NCBI RefSeq assembly: GCF_014650995.1
Contig: NZ_BMWA01000047.1
Span: forward strand, 1-34,429
DNA length: 34,429 nucleotides
Direction: 5' to 3'
Source of the DNA: Streptomyces viridiviolaceus
Lineage (GTDB): Bacteria > Actinomycetota > Actinomycetes > Streptomycetales > Streptomycetaceae
Made by a program: the position numbers and the translations under genes. Below are positions 1 through 7,781 of this stretch, piece after piece (within the stretch, counting starts at the first letter, position 1; every line of letters starts with the position of its first letter). The notes under the pieces were generated by a model that searched no databases, had not been told where the DNA came from, and saw only the letters and a program-made list of their open reading frames with translations.

Positions 1-444
1 ATCCTGATCGCGGGCCCCCGCAGCAGGTGCTCGGGCTCGCCAGCCCTGGAGCGCAAGGCCCAGCTACCGCTACGAATAGCCAGCCAACGTCACAGGGACA
101 CCCACCCCCAGGGACGGCCGTGTGATCAGGGAATCATAGAATCGAACGTGTAAACGATCCTGATCCGACGCGTCTCGTACCTCCGCTTTGACGATCGATC
201 TCTCGCAGGTCATACGGCCAGGCCCGCCGGGCCGGTGCCGGGCGCACGCTGAAGTCAGCGGTTGCACGCCTCCACGTCCGAGCGGCATCCGCATGTGGGA
301 CATCCTCGCTGCCGACGGGGGTGATGCAGGCTCGTTCGTCGCTGTATAACTACCAGGTCCGCCCGGGGCGCGAAGCCCCAGGCGGGTCTCCGGCGGTATC
401 GGCTCATGGCTTGCCACTGACGGAGACGCGGACGCGCGGGGAAC
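1..444. other. Window start, no confident gene
   Basis: I see no convincing gene here. One plus-strand frame is open from base 3 to a TGA at 123-125 and would give a 40-residue Pro/Gln/Gly-rich tail. It could be the C-terminus of a gene starting outside the window, but nothing in it is recognisable. A 115-codon minus-strand frame over 70-417 has no family resemblance and unremarkable codon choice, so I do not call it. The segment also lies downstream of the Gly-Thr-repeat gene, so a terminator would be expected, but I found no clear hairpin with a T-run. Confidence 0.4.
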
Positions 445-1365
445 TCACTGGGGCGGCACCATGCCAGCGCCCGTGCCGGTCCCCGTCCCCGTGCCGGTCC
501 CGGTCCCCGTGCCGGTCCCGGTCCCGGTGCCGGTCCCCGTGCCAGTCCCCGTGTCAGCGCCCGTACCGGTCCCCGCCCCCGTGCCAGTCCCCGTGCCGGT
601 CCCGGTCCCTGTGTCGGTCCCGGTCCCGGTCCCGGTCCCGGTCCCCGTGTCAGCGCCCGTACCGGTCCCCGTCCCCGTGCCAGTCCCGGTCCCGGTCCCG
701 GTCCCGGTCCCCGTGTCAGCGCCCGTACCGGTCCCCGTCCCCGTGCCGGTCCCGGTCCCGGTCCCCGTGTCAGCGCCCGTACCGGTCCCGGTCCCGGTCC
801 CCGTGCCGGCCCCCTGACCGCTTTCCTGGCTGGTCGGGCCGCCAGCGGTGATGTTCGAGCCGATGACGGTCGAACCGATGATGTTGTTGATATTGTTCAC
901 CGTTTGGTTCGAGATCTGGGTGATCTGCGTCGGTGGCAGGCCCGCCGCCCGCGCCTGGGCCTGGGCCGCCGCTACGCCTGCCGCCCTTGCCTGCTCCGCG
1001 CTGGCGCCTCTGGCGGCTGCGGCCTGGGCGGCATTCGTTCCGGCAGCCACCGCGGCGGCTGCTGCGTTGCCTCCGGCCGCTGTCGCTTGTGTTGCGCCCG
1101 CGCAGGCCACAGGGCCTACGGCGACGGAGCCCGAGCCCGGCACGGCTGTCGGCCCGAGACGACCGTCGGCAGTAGTGGTCACAGTCGTCCCCATGGGGGA
1201 AAGCGTGAACGTCTGATTAGGGGGAAAGTTGGCGCCTGTCAGAGTGCCCCCTGCCACCTGACAGGTCTGGGTCGGGGCGGCGGAAGCCGGCGCGACGGAC
1301 ATCGCGACCGTCCCTCCGACCAGTGCAACTGTCACGGCCGCACTCCGTGCGATCTTGCCGTTCAT
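445..1365 (-). CDS. Secreted protein with long C-terminal Gly-Thr repeat
   Basis: A 306-aa protein. I chose the ATG at 1365 because it follows an excellent AAGGAGG site five bases upstream and opens a signal peptide (MNGKIARSAA, a hydrophobic stretch, then a VAPASAA-type cleavage site near residue 29). The mature part begins with a short segment holding two Cys, then an Ala-rich helical stretch of about 70 residues (AAAAVAAGTNAAQAAAARG), then an Asn/Ile segment (QTVNNINNIIG). The last 120 or so residues are almost pure Gly-Thr dipeptides broken by AD, TD or AG, ending in MVPPQ. There is no LPXTG motif or second membrane helix, so release or wall association is likelier than membrane anchoring. 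Function unknown. A structural or surface role is inference from composition only. Confidence 0.85.
   Translation of the reverse strand: MNGKIARSAAVTVALVGGTVAMSVAPASAAPTQTCQVAGGTLTGANFPPNQTFTLSPMGTTVTTTADGRLGPTAVPGSGSVAVGPVACAGATQATAAGGNAAAAAVAAGTNAAQAAAARGASAEQARAAGVAAAQAQARAAGLPPTQITQISNQTVNNINNIIGSTVIGSNITAGGPTSQESGQGAGTGTGTGTGTGADTGTGTGTGTGTGTGTGADTGTGTGTGTGTGTGTGTGTGADTGTGTGTGTGTDTGTGTGTGTGTGAGTGTGADTGTGTGTGTGTGTGTGTGTGTGTGTGTGAGMVPPQ
461..816. repeat. Low-complexity tandem hexamer array coding for Gly-Thr
   Basis: About 350 bp built from near-identical 6-bp units of the type CCGGTC or CCCGTG on the plus strand. They form larger blocks separated by a GTCAGCGCCCGTA interruption that recurs at least four times (encoding the AD spacer on the minus strand). 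Both strands are open in several frames, which yields misleading Pro-Val or Arg-Ser frames on the plus strand. Arrays of this kind expand and contract by slippage, so the repeat count in an assembly may also be unreliable. Confidence 0.9.
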
Positions 1366-2030
1366 GGGTTCCTCCTTCTCGACACTGCGCTTTCCGGGAC
1401 ATCCTGGGCAGCTGGCCATCACCGCGGCGTTGCCCTGCCGTGACGCCGCCGTACCGGGACCGACCACGGCATGCCTCCGGCATCGGTGTGGACCCGGCGG
1501 GCATGCGGGCGCTGAGGTAGGGGATGGTCGCACTGTTGCGCGGAGGTGTGAGGGCGGCGAAGGGCAGGGCGATGGGGACCGCGGCGACGAGTCAGCGGCG
1601 ATGGCGTAGCACGCATCAGGCATGGCTCGGCTGCATGCGGGTCGTGAGAGGGCGGGCCAGGAGCCCGGCCAGACCTCCGGGAAGCCGTCGACGTGCACCA
1701 GGAAACGTGCCAAAGCCTCTGCGCCGCCATGTGCGTCCATCCGAAAGATGCGGGAGTCGTAGGGGCCTACGGCACCACTGGGTCGGGTAGACGACCTCGC
1801 CAGTGCGCCGGTCGCCGAGTGTGTCACGGCCGCGGCAGGGCCTCGCCTCAGGCCGGAACGCCCCTCCTCACAGGCGGAACTGCTTACGACCTTCCGCTGC
1901 ACCCTTAACCAACCGGCACCGAGTCCTACCGCTTCCGGGACACCCAGGACATCCTCTTCCCGACCGGATGAGCCCGCGGAGGCCGCTGACCGTCAGCTCC
2001 TGTGCGCGGCGGCGAAGCGGGGACGACAGG
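1366..2030. other. Intergenic stretch, nothing recognised
   Basis: 665 bases between the start of the Gly-Thr-repeat gene and the stop of the GNAT gene, both on the minus strand. The minus-strand frame of the downstream gene stays open to 1902, but that upstream part has no family resemblance and the strong ribosome binding site at 1365 argues against it. It should hold the promoter of the secreted protein gene. I could not pick a convincing -35/-10 pair. Confidence 0.5.
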
Positions 2031-2828
2031 TCAGCCCACCTTATGGAGATGGACCTGTCGCTCCCTGTCCACGAAGCCGAGCCCCCGATAAAGGCGAATG
2101 GCGGGGTCGTCGGGGGCTGCGACGATAACGAGCGTGCGAACGCCCAGGTCGAGCAGCGCTCGCTGGGTGGCATGGTGAAGGACCGCGGAAGCAAGACCTC
2201 GGCGACGGAAGTCAGGATGGGTCTCGACGTTCTGGAACCGCGCCAGCCCCGAGCCGACGGCGAACAAGCCGGCGCCGGAACGCAGGTGGCCCTCGACAAA
2301 GGCCCCGATCCAGAACCCGTGGCCGGCCTCGCACAAACCGCGGTAGCCCGCGACCCGGCGCTCGGCGAAGCGCCGACTGTCGTCATCCGACGGCAGCCCG
2401 TAGCAGGCAAAGTCCAGTTCGAGCACCTGGCACCAATCGACGTCACCAGTCAGCGCACGAATCTCGGCTTGAGGGGTCGCAACCGATGGCACGAGCCAGT
2501 CCGCCGTCAACACCGTGTTGACTTCTGCGGTCACTCCAAGCACCTCATGCTCCGACGTCTGCCCCACCAGGCCAGCGACGCCGTCCACACCGAAGGCCCG
2601 ATACTTCGCCTCCGGGAACTCTGCCTCGAAGAGCGCCGACCATCGGACCGCGTCACCCGGCTGAGGTGAAGCACTGAAGAGGAGAAAGTTCCCCCAGTGA
2701 AAACCGGGGTTCGCCGGGGTTCGCACGACCAGATGTGATCCGTGGTCTGTGACTACTGACCCACCCATCTCCAGCAGCATCACATCCGTCCGGAACCCAA
2801 GCGAAGCGACCTCCATGCAGCCGAGCAT
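2031..2828 (-). CDS. GNAT-family N-acetyltransferase
   Basis: A 265-aa protein with an acetyltransferase domain in its C-terminal half. The acetyl-CoA binding motif A is visible as VETHPDFRRRGLASAVL: a beta strand ending in HPD, then the R-x-x-G-x-A pyrophosphate loop and its helix. It is followed by the usual late motif with an aromatic pair (IRLYRGLGFVDRER). The N-terminal 120 residues are less conserved and probably help form the substrate pocket. The substrate cannot be told from sequence. I prefer the ATG at 2828 because GGGAGGG lies eight bases upstream; an in-frame ATG at 2816 is possible. The gene stands alone, downstream of the broken DUF4157 gene on the same strand. Confidence 0.88.
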   Translation of the reverse strand: MLGCMEVASLGFRTDVMLLEMGGSVVTDHGSHLVVRTPANPGFHWGNFLLFSASPQPGDAVRWSALFEAEFPEAKYRAFGVDGVAGLVGQTSEHEVLGVTAEVNTVLTADWLVPSVATPQAEIRALTGDVDWCQVLELDFACYGLPSDDDSRRFAERRVAGYRGLCEAGHGFWIGAFVEGHLRSGAGLFAVGSGLARFQNVETHPDFRRRGLASAVLHHATQRALLDLGVRTLVIVAAPDDPAIRLYRGLGFVDRERQVHLHKVG

Positions 2829-3105
2829 ACAAGGGGCCCTCCCAACGCGAGTCAGTCCTGAGAAGCGGTTGCGCTGGGCGAGGCCGCGGCCACCAGCAGA
2901 CCCCGGCAAGGGCCCTGTCCGATGACCACAGCCACCAGGTCCTCGATCACGGGCCCGACGACCGCAGAAAATTAAGGTGAGGTTCGGATGGTGCGCCTTG
3001 TTGATTCAGGTGATTGTGACGGACGGAGAGCACGGTATCCGGTGGGTCGGTAAACCCGTGCCGGATTTCTCCGCCAGTCTCCTCTCCAAATGAGGCTCTT
3101 CGATC

Positions 3106-3817
3106 CTAGAGAAGAAGATCGAGTTCGTGTGGGACACTGCTGTGCCGTTCCCACAGGTGACCAGGCACAAGCTCAGCAGACACCCACTGCCGGTACTCGG
3201 TGTCCAGTTCGGCGTCGGAGAGCTGTACCGGATCCCGCGTCGGACGCGGCCGGGTGCCGGTCCCGGCTGAGCGGGTGCCTGCTGTCGTCGGACATGCAGC
3301 ACGGGTGCGTCATCCGCGCAAGGACGCCCGGAGGGGTCGCGGTGTGTCGCCGCCCTGGGGCGGCTCCGTGCGACCTGGTAGGAGCCCCCGGACACCACCG
3401 CGCGTGCGGCGTGGCTCGCCTGCCGGTCCGACGTGTCCGCGGGATCGCTCACCGACAGCGGGCCGGGGACGGCAGACCGCCCGCGCGCCGTCACGCCATC
3501 GCCCTGTGCGACATGGGCCAGCTCATGAGCGAGCGTCTCCAGGCCTTTCGCCGACCGCGGATCGAAGGCCCCGCGCGCGAAGACCACGTCGCTCCCCACG
3601 GTGTACGCCGTGGCGTCCAACGACCGGGCGGCCTCCTGCGCCGCCTGCCCGTGTGGATCCGCACCCTGGAGAAGTCCGCGCCGAGACGGGCCTCCATCAC
3701 CGCCCGGACACCGGGCTTCAGCGACACGCCGCCCCGCCCGGACAACACGCGCCCAACGCGCGCACCCGACCCTGCCCCCCGCTCCCGGCGTCGCTCCTGA
3801 GCGTGCCCGAACGCCAT
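3106..3817 (-). pseudogene. Frameshifted DUF4157 (eCIS-core) protein
   Basis: Three reading frames must be joined to recover one DUF4157 domain. From ATG 3817 (GGAG six bases upstream) the first frame gives the hallmark start (VMEARLGADFSRVRIHT) and runs to about 3647. The second frame continues with the core (AYTVGSDVVFARGAFDP) and the HExxH-type helix (LAHELAHVAQ). A second shift near 3230-3250 moves to a third frame whose tail (VQLSDAELDTEYRQW) ends at TAG 3106-3108. At the first break the bases fit loss of one ACGG from a tandem ACGGACGG, a four-base slippage. Proteins of this family are common around extracellular contractile injection systems and carry a metalloprotease-like helix. No other eCIS gene is visible nearby. 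Sequencing error is possible but would have to occur twice. Confidence 0.82.
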
Positions 3818-4040
3818 CACGGACTCCAGCCATCGCCTACACGTCCATCCTCCTACCGCCACATCCCCCGGCACGCCGCAGCGGGTGACGCTGCCGTTCC
3901 AGAACCGGGGGCCTGCCACTGGCCACACCTTCCCGGCGACCACCTGTCGAGGTTCGGTGGCGCGTCGCCGGGCGATGGCTGTGGGACGGCTGGGACGATG
4001 CCTGAGTCACGCCCCGTTTCGTGCCCACCAGGATGGAACC

Positions 4041-4772
4041 ATGTCCGACCCTGAACTGGATGTCGACGGCATCGCAGTGCTGCGCAACAAAGTGACCATC
4101 GGGACGTTCGATCCCGACTGGGTCCCCTTCGCCGGGCAGCTGGAGGTGAACAACAGCACGGAAGGCGGCGGGAACAACAGCCACGCCGTCAACGCGTTCT
4201 CCAAGGCAGGAGTAGCGGTCAACGCGACCAGCGCAACCACCTACGGGGTGGTCGCGAGCGGCGGTTTCAAGGCCGCCTGGTTCCGCGGCGACGTCATGGT
4301 GGACGGAAAACTGACCAAGACCGCCCTCGAGTTCATCATCGACCACCCTCTGGACCCTGAGGGCAAGTACCTCAGCCATGCTGCCGTCGAGAGCGACGAG
4401 ATGAAGAACGTCTACGACGGGGAGGTCGTCCTGGACGGGGCCGGGAAAGTTGAGATCTCCCTGCCGGACTGGTTCCAGGCTCTCAATGAGCGATTCCGCT
4501 ACCAACTCACCGCCGTCGGCCGAGCTGCCCCGAACCTGCACGTGGCCGACGAGCTGGAGGACAACCGGTTCACCATCGCCGGTGGCGAGCCTGGCACACG
4601 CGTCTGCTGGCAGGTGACCGGAGTCCGCCACGACCCCTACGCACGCGCCAACCCCCTCCTCGTGGAGAGCTCCAAGGACGAGGCCGCACGCGGCAGCTTC
4701 CGGCACCCCGAGGCGCACGGCGTGTCGGACGAGCGGCGGATCGAGCCGCCCTGGGCCGTGCAGAGCCAGTGA
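4041..4772 (+). CDS. Conserved beta-rich protein, function unknown
   Basis: A 243-aa protein starting at ATG 4041 after AGGATGGA. It has a Gly-rich central part (GVVASGGFKAAWFRGDV), then a conserved block with DHPLDPEGKYL, VYDGEVVLDGAGK, LPDWFQALNERFRYQLT and CWQVTGVRHDPYA. I recognise this block as a widespread C-terminal module in bacterial and archaeal proteins of unknown function. They are often long and beta-rich, and some resemble phage tail-fibre or cell-surface proteins. There is no signal peptide or membrane segment. The gene diverges from the broken DUF4157 gene, and a perfect hairpin follows 26 bases after the stop. Any link to contractile-injection or phage-tail machinery is speculative and rests only on the neighbour. 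Confidence 0.85.
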   Translation: MSDPELDVDGIAVLRNKVTIGTFDPDWVPFAGQLEVNNSTEGGGNNSHAVNAFSKAGVAVNATSATTYGVVASGGFKAAWFRGDVMVDGKLTKTALEFIIDHPLDPEGKYLSHAAVESDEMKNVYDGEVVLDGAGKVEISLPDWFQALNERFRYQLTAVGRAAPNLHVADELEDNRFTIAGGEPGTRVCWQVTGVRHDPYARANPLLVESSKDEAARGSFRHPEAHGVSDERRIEPPWAVQSQ

Positions 4773-4797
4773 GCCTCTTCCCCTCCGCCCTGTGGCC

Positions 4798-4821
4798 GGC
4801 CAGGACCTGCTGGTCCTGGCC
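4798..4821 (+). terminator. Perfect 10-bp hairpin after the 4041-4772 gene
   Basis: GGCCAGGACC, a TGCT loop, then GGTCCTGGCC: a perfect 10-bp stem 26 bases beyond the stop codon. There is no T-run, which is common for actinobacterial terminators. Confidence 0.7.
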
Positions 4822-4921
4822 TGTCCGTGTGGTGGCCATACCTGTGCGCGGCTCGCTGCGGGCTTCGGCCGGCGGGACACCGCGCACAAGGCGCTGGAGA
4901 GACGCGTGGATCACCGGGCTC

Positions 4922-5551
4922 ATGCAGCAGCCTGGATCGGTAGCGGTGGCCGACGATGCCCTGGTTGCTGCGTTCCCGAACCAGCTTGCCAGTGACGTTC
5001 GCGTGGTCCTGGCGGTCATGCCGGAGGCCCAGATCGCACCCGTGTCACCGTTCTCGGTGTACGTGGGCGACGAAGTCGTCGCCATTCCGTATCGGATCTA
5101 TCAGGATGAGCTGCCCGTCGAAGTGGCGCGTGCGCTGACGGAGGCGCAGCAGGGGATCCTGCATTGCCTGTACTCACCGCACAGCGACGGGCTGGTCCGC
5201 CAGCGTCACCTGGAGCAGATCGCCAGTTCCGACGAGCCGTGGGCGGTGCCGTTCGTGGTGCAGTTGGCCGGCAAGTACGTCTTGGAGATCCTGGAGTCCA
5301 TCCAGCGCGTCCTTTCCGATCTGCTCTCCAAGCGATCTGCCCAGCGGCTGGCATACGGAGACTTCATCGCGCGGAATCCGGGGTTCTTCGCGCGGACCGA
5401 GCGCCGGGTGGTGAGCTACCGGTCCTACTACTACCGGTGGAAGTTCCTGGTGTTCGGCACGTACCCGGGCTGCCATCTGCTGGAGCTGCTGCGAGCCGCT
5501 GCAGCCGACCGCACGGGCAGGCCATGGCCTCGCCACACGCCGTCGGCCTGA
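4922..5551 (+). CDS. Hypothetical protein, alpha-helical
   Basis: A 209-aa protein that I do not recognise. It has no signal peptide or membrane segment. It contains a beta-type segment (FSVYVGDEVVAIPYRIYQDE) followed by helices, with conserved-looking blocks such as GILHCLYSPHSDG, RQRHLEQIASSDEPW, KYVLEILESI and a Tyr-rich SYRSYYYRWKFLVFG near the end. Codon third positions are GC-rich throughout, supporting coding. The frame is open upstream to 4769, but that part runs across the hairpin at 4798-4821 and looks non-coding, so I use ATG 4922. No good ribosome binding site precedes it, so the start is uncertain. The next feature downstream is a transposase scrap, so the 3' end may have been altered. 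Confidence 0.65.
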   Translation: MQQPGSVAVADDALVAAFPNQLASDVRVVLAVMPEAQIAPVSPFSVYVGDEVVAIPYRIYQDELPVEVARALTEAQQGILHCLYSPHSDGLVRQRHLEQIASSDEPWAVPFVVQLAGKYVLEILESIQRVLSDLLSKRSAQRLAYGDFIARNPGFFARTERRVVSYRSYYYRWKFLVFGTYPGCHLLELLRAAAADRTGRPWPRHTPSA

Positions 5552-5588
5552 CGGCGCAGACCGGTTCGTGAGATGAGCACGGTTGCCG

Positions 5589-5756
5589 TCATTCGGTGAG
5601 TGCAAGGTTGTGCAGGTGGGCGATACCGAGCACCGCATGGTGGACGCCGTCGCCGTTCAGTCGGCAGTCGCGAAGGATCTTCCACGTCTTCATGTGGGCG
5701 AAGACGTGCTCGACACGGGCCCGGACCTGCTTGTGGGACTTGTTGTGCACGCCACC
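5589..5756 (-). pseudogene. C-terminal scrap of an IS5-type transposase
   Basis: The last 55 codons of a DDE transposase, with the typical tail RARVEHVFAHMKTWKILRD, then a GDGVHHAVLGIAHLHNL segment and a stop. The Glu in RARVEH corresponds to the catalytic Glu of the DDE triad. Nothing upstream in this frame belongs to the transposase and no inverted-repeat end is obvious, so this is a truncated relic. It sits directly after the emfourin-like gene on the same strand. Confidence 0.8.
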
Positions 5757-5806
5757 GTCCGCGGGGGACGGCGGCGCGTGCCTCGATACCTCTCTCCTCC
5801 CGCGTC

Positions 5807-6124
5807 TCACTCCCGCACGGCATGCTCCTTGAGCCACCGCAGCAACGCCGCGAACTCCGGGGACATGTCCCTGTCCGACTGTACAAGGACGGACGAGTGG
5901 CCGCCCTCCTCGACCGTGACCGAGTAGCTCATGGCATCCGGTGCGCTCCTGTGGGCCTCCCGGTCTTCCGCGGCCGCCGAAGCCGCTAGGACGGCCGCGT
6001 CCACCAGCCGGCACAACTCGGCCGTGGCACTCTCGGGCAGCGCGTCGGTGTCCACCACGTCCGGCGAGAGGCCGGCGCGGACCGGCGCAGCCAGCCCGCC
6101 GTGCGTCGCCAAAGTAACCCTCAT
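5807..6124 (-). CDS. Emfourin-like inhibitor of the neighbouring M4 protease
   Basis: A 105-aa cytoplasmic-type protein with no signal peptide. It starts MRVTLATHGGLAAPVR and contains the segments SYSVTVEEGGHSSVLVQSD and FAALLRWLKEHA. This arrangement (beta-strand N-terminus, central helix ATAELCRLVDAAVLA, beta hairpin, final helix) matches the emfourin family, small protein inhibitors encoded beside protealysin-like M4 proteases. ATG 6124 has an AGAGG site just upstream. It lies 74 bases downstream of the M4 protease gene on the same strand, the order known for protealysin operons. The expected role is to bind the active site of the partner and hold it in check inside the cell. Recognition rests on sequence pattern plus context. 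Confidence 0.85.
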   Translation of the reverse strand: MRVTLATHGGLAAPVRAGLSPDVVDTDALPESATAELCRLVDAAVLAASAAAEDREAHRSAPDAMSYSVTVEEGGHSSVLVQSDRDMSPEFAALLRWLKEHAVRE

Positions 6125-6198
6125 GACACCTCTCAGCCGTCGACCGCTTCCACTGTTCCCGCAGAGGCACCCGGCGTCGGCCGCCGGGTGCCGCCACG

Positions 6199-7395
6199 TC
6201 AACGGCTGGCCGTCAGGCGTCCCTTGAGCGCGGCCACGTCCCGGCTCAGCTCCTGTACCTGGGCCGTCAGCGACCTGACCGTCGCGAGGGGGTCCCCCTT
6301 CTGGCCGGCTGTGCGACTGCGCGCCCTCGCCAGCCCGGCCGAGACCCCGGTGATCGAGATACCGACCTCCTGCCACGCCCCCAGCACGGCCATCTGTTCG
6401 GCGCCGCCGGTCTCGTACAGCTCTCCGGCCTTCTGGTACGTGGTGTCCGCGAACTCCTGGAAGCGGGTCTCGCTGTTGGACGCCTTGAGGGCCTCGTACC
6501 AGATGAGTCCGGGAGCCTCCCACGAGTACCCGCCGATGGTCGCCGCCGTCAGGTAGAACGCCTTGTTCGGGATGCCCGAGTTGTAGTGCACCCCACCCCA
6601 GTCCCCCTCGTAAGTGTCCGGCATGTTGAGGTAGTTGGACATGTGGTCCGGCTGGGGGTCCTTGCCGAACTTCTTAGTGTTCCACGCATGGCCGGGAGCC
6701 TTCATCGACCGCAGCGCGTCAGCCTCGACCTGAGGGGTGAAGACCTCACGGCCAATCAGCCAGTCCGCCAGCTCGGCAGTCTGACCCAGCGTCCACTGCT
6801 CGACCATCGCCCCGAACACATCCGACATGGACTCGTTCAGGGCTCCGGACTGGTTGTGGTACTCGAGCCCCGCGGTGTGCTCGGTCACCCCGTGCCCCAG
6901 TTCATGGGCGACCACGGAGATCGAGCCCGTGAGGTCGGAGAAGATGCGACCGTCGCCGTCACCGAACACCATCTGGCGTCCGTTCCAGAAAGCGTTGGCG
7001 AACTCGTAGCCGTAGTGGACGTATCCGTCCAGGCGCATCCCGTGACCGTCGATCGAGTTCCGGGCGAACACCCGCTGGAAGAAGTCCCGGGTCTGGCCGA
7101 GCTTGTCGAATGCCCGGTTGACGGAGACGTCGGCCGATTCCGGTCTGTCCTCGGACCGCGCCAGAACCGCGAAGGGCAATGACGTGGTGTTCCGGCAGTC
7201 GTAGATCGTCCTGCGCGCGTTACCGGGAGTGGCGACACCGGGGAAGGCTGCTCGGACCGCTCGCTCGCCCCGCAGGTGGGCCGTGGTGAGCAGGGTGTTC
7301 AGCGCGGCCTGGCGGACCTCGCCGTCATCGCTCTTCAGCAGTCTTTCGAGCAGATACGGAGGGGTTATGCACTGGTGCCGAAGTTCGCTGGTCAT
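6199..7395 (-). CDS. Protealysin-like M4 metalloprotease
   Basis: A 398-aa zinc metalloprotease of the thermolysin family. The start at ATG 7395 (GGAG seven bases upstream) gives a short protealysin-type propeptide with the PPY motif (TPPYLLERL, residues 11-19) and no signal peptide, as in protealysin. The catalytic domain is complete: HELGH at 164-168, third zinc ligand Glu188 in NESMSDVFG, and the transition-state His270 in GGVHYNSGIPNKAFY. After about residue 355 there is an extra tail of 45 residues ending in a coiled-coil-like stretch (VRSLTAQVQELSRDVAALKG) that is not part of the usual enzyme. The emfourin-like inhibitor gene follows on the same strand, so the two are probably one operon. 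It likely folds in the cytoplasm and leaves by a non-Sec route or lysis; this part is inference. Confidence 0.95.
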   Translation of the reverse strand: MTSELRHQCITPPYLLERLLKSDDGEVRQAALNTLLTTAHLRGERAVRAAFPGVATPGNARRTIYDCRNTTSLPFAVLARSEDRPESADVSVNRAFDKLGQTRDFFQRVFARNSIDGHGMRLDGYVHYGYEFANAFWNGRQMVFGDGDGRIFSDLTGSISVVAHELGHGVTEHTAGLEYHNQSGALNESMSDVFGAMVEQWTLGQTAELADWLIGREVFTPQVEADALRSMKAPGHAWNTKKFGKDPQPDHMSNYLNMPDTYEGDWGGVHYNSGIPNKAFYLTAATIGGYSWEAPGLIWYEALKASNSETRFQEFADTTYQKAGELYETGGAEQMAVLGAWQEVGISITGVSAGLARARSRTAGQKGDPLATVRSLTAQVQELSRDVAALKGRLTASR

Positions 7396-7781
7396 CGATG
7401 TACTCCGTGACGTGGGGGTCTGTTCCTCGCCGCGAGGGCGGCTGGCCCCGCACGCGGTCCGCCCACGCCGGACGGGCGCATTCGTCCAGGACCGGCCGGG
7501 GCTGTACGCCGCTGGCCCGGCAACCGTTTCATCCATCGCGGCGTCATGGCGAGAAACGTCTCATATGTCCATAATTGCACGTTCCGGGTTCGACGCCACA
7601 TTGCCTTTGCCGGTGCGGAGCGGCCTCACAATTGCGCCTTCACACACCACGCCCGACGGTTGAATTCGCGCACCCCGCACGTCTCCAGATCGGCCGTCAG
7701 CTCCGCCTCGCCGGCCGCCCCGCCCTACGAACCGGGGCGGGGTGGTCAGGAATCTCGTCGGTCGAGCGCGTCAGGAGCTGA
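7396..7781. other. Divergent intergenic region between two protease genes
   Basis: 386 bases between the M4 protease start (minus strand) and the first readable codon of the S8 protease relic (plus strand). It contains an AT-richer patch around 7550-7630 that is the best place for the M4 promoter, but I cannot name a clear -35/-10 pair. The promoter and N-terminus of the S8 gene should also have been here. A TGA at 7779-7781 closes the S8 frame upstream, so that part has eroded. Confidence 0.45.

Noticed and set aside
461..851. Pro-Val-repeat and Arg-Ser-repeat plus-strand frames over the hexamer array
   Set aside because: They are mirror frames of the Gly-Thr tract. The minus-strand gene has a strong ribosome binding site and signal peptide; these have neither.
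1803..2669. 288-codon plus-strand frame opposite the GNAT gene
   Set aside because: The minus strand encodes a clear acetyltransferase with its cofactor motif; the plus frame has no family resemblance.
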